Below, piece by piece: positions 39,296 through 45,090 of a stretch of 64,000 nucleotides of DNA (position 1 is its first letter; the number at the start of each line of letters is the position of its first letter). Source of the DNA: Intestinimonas timonensis (GTDB lineage Bacteria; Bacillota; Clostridia; Oscillospirales; Oscillospiraceae); NCBI RefSeq assembly GCF_900626145.1, contig NZ_LR130817.1, forward strand, positions 552,336 to 616,335, given 5' to 3'. The position numbers and the translations under genes were made by a program. Under the pieces are notes generated by a model. That model saw nothing but the letters and a program-made list of their open reading frames with translations. It ran no database searches and was not told the DNA's origin.

Positions 39296-39614
39296 GAAAA
39301 GACTGGGTAAAATTGACTTTGTCGAGTTTGGTAGTATGAAAGATTACCCGTTTCAGCTGGGGCTCCAACTCGGTTTCTCGATGTCTGGCAGTGGCGTCAT
39401 GGATGGTGGCAAATACACTGTAAACATGTCTCCAGACTGCCACTGGGAAATTGGAACTCGTCATACCAATCTTGCGGAATCCCTCGACCGCGTGGCAAAA
39501 ATCCTCAATGATGCGAAGGTGAATTATATTTCCGAGCTGTTGGGGAAGCCCGTTGAAGTAACTTTGGAAGATGGTATGTTCAAGGAATTCCGGATTCTTA
39601 CGGAGGTCCTTTGA
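39288..39614 (+). CDS. Phage protein, beta-rich
   Basis: 108 residues, MIEKRLGKIDFVEFGSMKDY, with FQLGLQLGFSMSGSGVMDGG and LLGKPVEVTLEDGMFKEFRI. The pattern is recurrent in Firmicute phages with unknown function. GAGAGGAGG lies upstream. Confidence 0.55.
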   Translation: MIEKRLGKIDFVEFGSMKDYPFQLGLQLGFSMSGSGVMDGGKYTVNMSPDCHWEIGTRHTNLAESLDRVAKILNDAKVNYISELLGKPVEVTLEDGMFKEFRILTEVL

Positions 39615-39633
39615 TATTTTGAAGGGAGGACAC

Positions 39634-39930
39634 ATGAAACGCATTTACGTTGGCACACTCTTGTGCATTATTTTGTCGTTGGGACTTTTGACCGGATGTG
39701 ACCAAGGCGTCGCTCGCTCTCTCGGTGGCGATATGACATTAGAACTTGAACCCGGGCAAAAACTGGAGATGATCACTTGGAAAGAGGATTCCTTGTGGTA
39801 TTTGACCAGACCCATGCGGGATGACGAGGAGCCTGAAACCCACACGTTTCAGCAATCGTCTGAATTCGGCGTGTTTGAGGGGACCGTAACCATCGTCGAA
39901 TCTGTTGTCGAAGGAGAAAACGCATCATGA
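39634..39930 (+). CDS. Small lipoprotein
   Basis: 98 residues with a type II signal peptide and lipobox LLTGC (cysteine 22), then an exported domain (TLELEPGQKLEMITWKEDSLWYLTRPM). The leader TGATATTTTGAAGGGAGGAC shows the recurring ATATTT word before the ribosome site. A surface-exposed lysogenic or early lipoprotein such as an exclusion factor is possible. Confidence 0.65.
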   Translation: MKRIYVGTLLCIILSLGLLTGCDQGVARSLGGDMTLELEPGQKLEMITWKEDSLWYLTRPMRDDEEPETHTFQQSSEFGVFEGTVTIVESVVEGENAS

Positions 39931-40457
39931 CTATTTATGTTTCAGGAAGACAATCGGGCAAAACCACATTTCTGATTCGGCAATCCGCAGATACAGGCGC
40001 GGTCATTGTGGCGCCGACCTGCCAGATGGCGAGATACATCGATAGTATGGCTCGCGACCTTGGTTTGCAGATTCCTCCGCCCGTTACTGTCGCCGATTGG
40101 ATTCGAGGCCTGGTTCGTCAGCCTAAAGACCATGACAAAACCTACCTGGTGGATGAGCTGCAAATGGCTCTACATCAACTGAATGTCAAAGCGGCAACGA
40201 TTGATAGAAATTATGAGGAGATGGTTCGTATGTTTGGAGTAAAGGAAACCTGCTGCACCAGATGCAGCCATAGGGACGTGTGCCAGTACAAGTCGGAGTA
40301 TCTGGCGGCACAAACTGCTGTGGATGAGGTGAGCGTCCGCCGGCCCTCGAAGGATGACGAGTCTATCAGGAGCATTCGCCTGCATGATATTCCCTGGATC
40401 GAGCCGGTGGAGCTGAAATGCAGGTACTTTCATCAGAACACAGGAGCAGTTCGATAA
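39927..40457 (+). CDS. P-loop protein fused to a small cysteine-rich phage domain
   Basis: 176 residues. Residues 1-85: Walker A VSGRQSGKTT and a Walker-B-like YLVDELQMAL, the layout of small phage P-loop ATPases. Residues 100-176: CCTRCSHRDVC and WIEPVELKCRYFHQNTGAVR, a part encoded as a separate gene in some phages. It overlaps the lipoprotein stop by ATGA. Confidence 0.6.
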   Translation: MTIYVSGRQSGKTTFLIRQSADTGAVIVAPTCQMARYIDSMARDLGLQIPPPVTVADWIRGLVRQPKDHDKTYLVDELQMALHQLNVKAATIDRNYEEMVRMFGVKETCCTRCSHRDVCQYKSEYLAAQTAVDEVSVRRPSKDDESIRSIRLHDIPWIEPVELKCRYFHQNTGAVR

Positions 40458-40480
40458 GCTGAATTTGGGAGGAAGACCCG

Positions 40481-40732
40481 ATGCTTGAGAAAACACTGAT
40501 TGATCTTGCACATCGTCATTTTAAGATTATGTGGCGATATGAAGCGATGACCAACTCTATCATTATCCACGTGGAAAAACAATATGGTCAACAACGATAT
40601 CAACAAAATTACCGAATCACGTTTGAAGAGATCGGCTGTTCCGGTGGATTTGAGTTGTCTATGATCGTGCTTCTTAATCGCATGGCCGATACAATAAACC
40701 GGGCGATCGAAGCAACGGACGATTCGGTTTGA
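40481..40732 (+). CDS. Small phage protein
   Basis: 83 residues, MLEKTLIDLAHRHFKIMWRY, alpha/beta with IIIHVEKQYGQQRYQQNYRI. GGGAGG lies upstream. The function is unknown. Confidence 0.5.
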   Translation: MLEKTLIDLAHRHFKIMWRYEAMTNSIIIHVEKQYGQQRYQQNYRITFEEIGCSGGFELSMIVLLNRMADTINRAIEATDDSV

Positions 40733-40756
40733 TATTTTGAAAGGAGAAGCCAATTT

Positions 40757-41131
40757 ATGAACAAAAAAGTGATGCGCCATAAGGCGATCTGCGACGAGTT
40801 GAACAGCTTGTACGAAAGGAAGAACCATGACTACGGCGACAGCTTCCATCAGACCTTTGTAGAGGAGGGGCTGGCTATGACCCGTATCCGGTTGGGGGAC
40901 AAGTTCTCCCGGTTTAAGACCCTCTCCCGCCTCTCTGCAAATGACGCCGGTCAGCAGCAGGTTACGGACGAATCCATTCGGGACACCCTGATGGATCTGG
41001 CCAACTACGCCATCATGACCATTCTGGAGATGGATGAGGAGAAAGGGATGGAAACGCCCGATCCCAATGCTGCCTCTATGGCGATTGGTGCTTGCTCAGC
41101 CCGCAGTGATATTCGGGCCGGTCTTCGCTGA
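40757..41131 (+). CDS. DUF1599 (nucleotide-modification-associated) protein
   Basis: 124 residues. YERKNHDYGDSFHQTFVEEG, IRLGDKFSRFKTLSRL and DESIRDTLMDLANYAIMTIL match DUF1599, a helical family linked to nucleotide-modification clusters. TGATATTTTGAAAGGAG forms the leader. The function is unproven. Confidence 0.7.
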   Translation: MNKKVMRHKAICDELNSLYERKNHDYGDSFHQTFVEEGLAMTRIRLGDKFSRFKTLSRLSANDAGQQQVTDESIRDTLMDLANYAIMTILEMDEEKGMETPDPNAASMAIGACSARSDIRAGLR

Positions 41132-41157
41132 AACCAACGGAATGATGGGAGACAGCT

Positions 41158-41496
41158 ATGCAGGTCAAGAAAGCCGGAGGAAAGGTGTACGGGGCCGTAC
41201 TTACCGCAGCGGAGAAGAAAGCCATGGACTTGGAGATCCAGCGGGAGCTGGCAGAGTACGACCGAAAGCATATCGCCGAGATCGACGCGACTATTTTATG
41301 GGTGCTGCATGAGCAATTCGGGTTCGGGGCTCAGCGGCTCCGAACTTATTACGACGCCTTCCACGACCGTATCAAAGAATTGGTCAGCCGCTATGAGATG
41401 GAGGACCAGGATGATATTTGGCTCTGCACTCAGATGCTGAAGAGAATCGGCGTCGATGTGGAGGCGTGGCACAAGGAGAGTGAGCATGGGACTTGA
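41158..41496 (+). CDS. Conserved phage protein
   Basis: 112 residues, VLTAAEKKAMDLEIQRELAE, DATILWVLHEQFGFGAQRLR, ending ...IWLCTQMLKRIGVDVEAW. It is a very common helical protein of Firmicute phages with unknown role, and the next gene starts inside it. Confidence 0.6.
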   Translation: MQVKKAGGKVYGAVLTAAEKKAMDLEIQRELAEYDRKHIAEIDATILWVLHEQFGFGAQRLRTYYDAFHDRIKELVSRYEMEDQDDIWLCTQMLKRIGVDVEAWHKESEHGT

Positions 41497-41782
41497 TGAT
41501 TTTGGAAGAACAGTACGGAACATCCGCTTAGTCAGGGCGCTCCTGCTCTATGACATGGCAAAGGACCTTGATATTTCACCGGCTGAGCTGTCTGCCATCG
41601 AGTGCGGGAGAAAACCTGTTCCCGATTGGTTCGTCTCCAAGCTGCAAGAAAAATACGGCATCAGCGACATGCACGCTCAATCGCTTATCAAATTTATGAA
41701 GGAACGGGGTGACAGTGATTGTCCTGGAACGACCGAAAAAACGCAGAGGGATATTCTGACCCGACCGCCTATCAGGCCCTGA
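41486..41782 (+). CDS. XRE-type helix-turn-helix protein
   Basis: 98 residues from ATG 41486. VRNIRLVRALLLYDMAKDLD, then ISPAELSAIECGRKPVPDWF, is a Cro/CI-type HTH domain (residues 10-55). It is a possible regulator, but it sits deep in the metabolic operon, far from int, so it is not an obvious lysogeny repressor. Confidence 0.65.
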   Translation: MGLDDFGRTVRNIRLVRALLLYDMAKDLDISPAELSAIECGRKPVPDWFVSKLQEKYGISDMHAQSLIKFMKERGDSDCPGTTEKTQRDILTRPPIRP

Positions 41783-41916
41783 AGAACATTGAGACCGAGG
41801 AGGAACGGTTCCACAAGCTGCTCCATATGATCTTTGATATTTGCGCTTTGTCGGACTTCGAGATCGAGGGGCGGATCGTTCTTGTGGATAAGCGTTCCGG
41901 AAAGGTTTGGAGGTGA
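41719..41916 (+). CDS. Small conserved phage protein
   Basis: 65 residues from TTG 41719, MSWNDRKNAEGYSDPTAYQA...FEIEGRIVLVDKRSGKVWR, a recognisable and frequent phage small protein. It overlaps the HTH gene by 64 bases in another frame. Confidence 0.6.
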   Translation: MSWNDRKNAEGYSDPTAYQALKNIETEEERFHKLLHMIFDICALSDFEIEGRIVLVDKRSGKVWR

Positions 41917-41921
41917 GTGGA

Positions 41922-42137
41922 ATGGGTCTATCAAGATTGGCGAAGAAATGCCAAGCGTGTCCGTACGTATCCACCTGCGACCATAAGCGAATGGAGGCGC
42001 TTGGATATTTACCACTGCCGGAAGCAAATGTTGAAGTGAAGGTAGATTTGTCAGCCACACCAACAGCGGAACTGGTTGATCAGTTGAGTCGAGCCGTACA
42101 GATTCCAAAACACGCATTACGTGGAGGTCGAGTATGA
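41922..42137 (+). CDS. Small phage protein
   Basis: 71 residues, MGLSRLAKKCQACPYVSTCD, with a CQACPYVSTC motif that could bind zinc. GGAGGTG lies upstream, and it overlaps the next start (ATGA). Confidence 0.5.
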   Translation: MGLSRLAKKCQACPYVSTCDHKRMEALGYLPLPEANVEVKVDLSATPTAELVDQLSRAVQIPKHALRGGRV

Positions 42138-42403
42138 CACTTGAACAGACTTTGGAAACGGTCGCCAAGATACAGAAGGCCTGGGACGCCTTGGCTCTAT
42201 CGATATCGGATGCGGCCGAAGCATTTGCAAAGATGTGGGAGGAGGTCTTCTCCAGCCCTGATATTTGGCCCGGACGGAAGTCTGTCCCGCCGAAAAAGTA
42301 CGGCATGTCTCTGCTCAAAAAGCGTCCGTACCAGGCGTTTCCGGCTTATCATTACCACCCCATTGCCCCTCGAAACAGGCCTTACCAGCGGCGTTCCTAT
42401 TGA
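42134..42403 (+). CDS. Phage protein with basic tail
   Basis: 89 residues. The helical half LEQTLETVAKIQKAWDALAL is followed by a basic, proline/tyrosine-rich tail (PYQAFPAYHYHPIAPRNRPY). It is the last gene before the origin-like region. The function is unknown. Confidence 0.5.
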   Translation: MTLEQTLETVAKIQKAWDALALSISDAAEAFAKMWEEVFSSPDIWPGRKSVPPKKYGMSLLKKRPYQAFPAYHYHPIAPRNRPYQRRSY

Positions 42404-42912
42404 GAATGAGGCTGGATATTTCTAATCTAAGATAGAAAACAGGCTAACTTAGAATAGAATTCGTCCGTACACGGCTTGAAAATCTCTGCCCAGATGGTCA
42501 AAAGCTGCTACTATTACTGTTAGTAGCAGGTCATTTTGCTGGCCACTTTTGGTCTGTAAAACTGGCCATTTGCCCACTTTGGGTTCGGATTTTGCGAAAA
42601 TTTGGAGGTTGGATAGCCGTGTACGGACGGAAAATTGGTGAAAAACTGGCCATTTGCCCACTTTTTGCCCACTTTTATTTCAAAAGTGGCCAGGCTGAAA
42701 CCCTTGCGCCCCAAGGGTTTGCGGGTTTTCTGGCCACTTGCCCACTTTTTTTCTTAATTAAATGCGAAAAAAATATTAAAAATTATATATAAGTGGAAGA
42801 AAAAAGTGGCCAACTGGCCAGCAAGGGCAAAATAGTGAGTTTTGAGGCTGTTTCGAGCCGTTTTCACAAGATGACGTGACTGCAAAGTTCACTCTTCCAT
42901 TTCACGATGCAT
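42404..42912. other. Non-coding iteron-rich region, putative replication origin
   Basis: About 500 bases without genes. TGGCCACTTT / GCCCACTTT-type iterons occur at about 42540, 42561, 42645, 42664, 42729 and, inverted, at 42683 and 42802; two 20-mers, ACTGGCCATTTGCCCACTTT, at 42561 and 42645 are identical. A perfect 14-bp inverted repeat joins 42462-42475 with 42616-42629, and a 9-bp hairpin lies at 42505-42529. An AT-rich stretch at 42745-42795 could be an unwinding element. Iterons plus an AT-rich zone suggest an origin or a partition/regulatory site. Confidence 0.5.
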
Positions 42913-42914
42913 TG

Positions 42915-42923
42915 TGATATACT
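42915..42923 (+). promoter_or_regulatory. Extended -10 promoter
   Basis: TGATATACT is an extended -10 box (TGN then TATACT); the -35 position (TTCCAT) is poor. The predicted start near 42930 coincides with the first base of the closing stem of the RNA described next. Confidence 0.5.
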
Positions 42924-42929
42924 GAATCC

Positions 42930-43101
42930 GCCACACAATCGTATAAAGAATTATTCGGCTACGGAGAACACATCTTGGCAACAAGTGTCTTCTCTCTATA
43001 CTCATGCGCCCGTAGCCGGGTAACGAGATTGTGTGGCAACAATGAGAGATGCGCTTTAGTTGCAGAGTGCGTCTCTTCATTGGGGCGCACTCTTTTATTT
43101 T
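42930..43101 (+). ncRNA. Candidate structured RNA or attenuated leader
   Basis: A closing stem of 11 bp pairs 42930-42940 (GCCACACAATC) with 43027-43037; inside it is a perfect 9-bp stem, 42956-42964 (CGGCTACGG) with 43010-43018, around a further hairpin. It ends in the terminator GAGTGCG (43065-43071) / CGCACTC (43086-43092) followed by TTTTATTTT. AGAGATGCGC (43045-43054) can instead pair toward 43070, competing with the terminator, so it may be a small RNA or a riboswitch/attenuator for the gene at 43122. No known class is recognised. Confidence 0.55.
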
Positions 43102-43121
43102 GCCCAAAGGAGGGAAGGTTG

Positions 43122-43703
43122 ATGGGAAGATCTAACAAACCGAATCCTAATATTGGCGGGAAGCTCGGACTTGTCGCCGGAATCGTTAGTGCTGTGACTC
43201 CAGTTGCGATTGAGTTTATAGACCGAATCCCCAGAAAAGACGAAACGGAGCCCTCTGAAGAATTGATATCCATGCCGGAGCTCTGTTCCAAAAAGTTCCC
43301 TTTGAAACTGGACGAAGCTAAAGAACTTATAGAGGGCCACGGTCTGAAAGCGCTGCCTATCGAAGTTCGCATCAGAGATGCGCATGTTAGATACAAGGAT
43401 TGTTTTGACCTTCAGGTCGTTGCCTGCAATAAAAAGGCCAACTCAAAACTTAAGCCTGGAGAGGTTGTTATTATCCAGTATGTGACTCGTGAGGTAATCG
43501 ATGAGAGTCTACGGATATTTGAAGAAGCTGAGCGGCAAAAAGCCACCTTGAAGCAAGAAAGAGCCGATAGGCGGGCCGAGAAATGGGAGCACATAAAAAC
43601 CCATGCTGGTGATACTGCCGTCAAAGCAAAGGCCGGCGTTGAGAAGATCATTCGTCGCGACAACAAAAAGAAAGAGCTTGACAAGGAGGATTCTTATGAG
43701 TAG
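43122..43703 (+). CDS. PASTA-like phage protein
   Basis: 193 residues starting MGRSNKPNPNIGGKLGLVAG after AAAGGAGGG. The segment KLDEAKELIEGHGLKALPIE through NSKLKPGEVVIIQYV resembles a PASTA-like fold (helix, then strands with a KPGxxV turn). The rest is a long charged helix. It lies directly behind the structured leader, so its expression may be attenuated. Confidence 0.55.
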   Translation: MGRSNKPNPNIGGKLGLVAGIVSAVTPVAIEFIDRIPRKDETEPSEELISMPELCSKKFPLKLDEAKELIEGHGLKALPIEVRIRDAHVRYKDCFDLQVVACNKKANSKLKPGEVVIIQYVTREVIDESLRIFEEAERQKATLKQERADRRAEKWEHIKTHAGDTAVKAKAGVEKIIRRDNKKKELDKEDSYE

Positions 43704-43815
43704 TGGAAAGAAACGCAGCGGCGGCGGATTGCTGCTGGACCTTATCCTGACCATCTGCACGGGAGGTCTTTGGCTGATCTGGATTCTGATTCGGTATCTG
43801 CGGAACAACAGCTGA
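43696..43815 (+). CDS. Small membrane protein
   Basis: 39 residues, MSSGKKRSGGGLLLDLILTI, one membrane segment with a CTGGLWLIWILIRYL core, the style of small Firmicute phage membrane peptides. AAGGAGG lies upstream within the previous gene. Confidence 0.5.
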   Translation: MSSGKKRSGGGLLLDLILTICTGGLWLIWILIRYLRNNS

Positions 43816-43842
43816 TGGAAAACAAATTGATATTCTGCGTTT

Positions 43843-43880
43843 AGCCGAGGTGCCTACGGGTGTCTCGGCTGTTTTTGTTT
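43843..43880 (+). terminator. Intrinsic terminator
   Basis: AGCCGAGG / CTCGGCT hairpin followed by GTTTTTGTTTT. Confidence 0.7.
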
Positions 43881-43919
43881 TCGCAGGAAAAACCGTCGCC
43901 TTTATGAGGAGGCGATGTT

Positions 43920-44099
43920 ATGAAACCGAACATGAATGACTCGACCCGACTACTGATAACGTTTACCACTTCGATGGCGGCGGCGATTGGATCATGCGCC
44001 GGAGCCACGATCTGGCAATCGTTTGGCAAACCAAAGGTCGAGGAGATTGCCGAGAAGAATAGCAAGCCAAAACGGAAAATAGGATTTAGTATCGATTAA
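43920..44099 (+). CDS. Small membrane protein
   Basis: 59 residues, MKPNMNDSTRLLITFTTSMA, one membrane segment (FTTSMAAAIGSCAGATIW) and a basic tail. A leader element (43881-43910) and GAGGAGG precede it, reproducing the cassette layout of the far-left region. Confidence 0.5.
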   Translation: MKPNMNDSTRLLITFTTSMAAAIGSCAGATIWQSFGKPKVEEIAEKNSKPKRKIGFSID

Positions 44100-44104
44100 A
44101 GATT

Positions 44105-44135
44105 AGAGCCGCCAGCCGCGGCTCTTTTCTTTTTG
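44105..44135 (+). terminator. Intrinsic terminator
   Basis: AGAGCCGC / GCGGCTCT hairpin followed by TTTCTTTTTG. Confidence 0.7.
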
Positions 44136-44261
44136 CCCAAATTGATATTTTAAGGCTGTTTTTCTTTCCGCGAAAAAAACAGACTCTTTTATGGAGAGGA
44201 GAGAGATATGTCGCGCATATCTTGTTCTTTCTATCACTTTTATCGGAAAGGAGGCCGTTCG

Positions 44262-44561
44262 ATGGCCCGAAGCGCAAGACTGGAAAGCGGTTTTCAAGAC
44301 CGGCTCATCAGCACGCTGAAAGCACGATTCCCTGGCTGCATGATATTTAAGATGGACCAGCGCCAGGGCATTCCCGACCTGTTGATTCTTTACGGCGAGA
44401 AATGGGCCTCCCTTGAATGCAAGAGATCTAACAAAGCCAAGAGACAGCCGAACCAGGAATATTACGTTGGGAAGATGAACGAGATGTCGTTCTCCAGATT
44501 CATCTCCCCGGAGAACAAGGAGGAAGTGTTGGATGAACTTTGTAAAGCATTCCAACCTTGA
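44262..44561 (+). CDS. VRR-NUC domain nuclease
   Basis: 99 residues starting MARSARLESGFQDRLISTLK after AAAGGAGG. GIPDLLILYGEKWASLECKR is the PD...(E)xK catalytic core of VRR-NUC. ATG 44208 is an in-frame alternative with its own GGAGAGG. These nucleases act on branched or structured DNA in recombination and repair. Confidence 0.8.
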   Translation: MARSARLESGFQDRLISTLKARFPGCMIFKMDQRQGIPDLLILYGEKWASLECKRSNKAKRQPNQEYYVGKMNEMSFSRFISPENKEEVLDELCKAFQP

Positions 44562-45087
44562 GGGTCAACATGCTTTTCTTGGCGCGAGCACCTATCACTG
44601 GATCAACTACACGGAAGAGAAGGTGGCCGACGCCTACGCCAAGTATCGTGCGGCCCAGCGCGGCACAGTCCTTCACTCTTTTGCCGCCCAGTGCATCAAG
44701 CTGGGTCAGCGGCTACCCAAGTCGCAAAAGACATTGAACATGTATGTCAACGATGCAATCGGTTACAAGATGACGCCGGAACAGATCCTCTACTATTCCC
44801 CGAACTGCTTCGGCACCGCTGACGCGATTTCATTTCGAGGCGACATGCTCCGGATTCATGATTTGAAAACTGGAGAAAGTCCGACACACATGGAACAGCT
44901 GATGATTTATGCGGCGCTCTTTTGCTTGGAGTATAACTACAAGCCGAACGAGATTCAAATGGAGCTTCGTATTTATCAGAATGACGGAATCATTTGTCAC
45001 CAGCCCACGATCGAAGATATTTTCCCCATCATGGACCGGATCATAACCTTCGATAAAATCATCAACAGTATCAAAGAGGAGGAGTAA
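44533..45087 (+). CDS. PD-(D/E)XK exonuclease (Cas4/RecB-like)
   Basis: 184 residues. GTVLHSFAAQ, YYSPNCFGTADAISFRGDML, RIHDLKTGESPTHMEQLMIY and AALFCLE carry the H...D...(D/E)xK...Q/Y motifs of RecB/Cas4-type nucleases. It overlaps the VRR-NUC gene by 29 bases and stops three bases before the polymerase gene, so all three are coupled. It is likely a recombination or DNA-processing nuclease. Confidence 0.8.
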   Translation: MNFVKHSNLEGQHAFLGASTYHWINYTEEKVADAYAKYRAAQRGTVLHSFAAQCIKLGQRLPKSQKTLNMYVNDAIGYKMTPEQILYYSPNCFGTADAISFRGDMLRIHDLKTGESPTHMEQLMIYAALFCLEYNYKPNEIQMELRIYQNDGIICHQPTIEDIFPIMDRIITFDKIINSIKEEE

Positions 45088-45090
45088 GCC

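Noticed and set aside
41486..41782. The XRE protein as the lysogeny repressor
   Set aside because: It lies inside a rightward metabolic operon about 39 kb from the integrase, without divergent promoters or a C-terminal dimerisation/peptidase domain.
2649..44196. TATTAT in the leader elements as -10 promoter boxes
   Set aside because: No consistent -35 box stands 16-18 bases upstream, and at 32558 a separate good promoter precedes the element.
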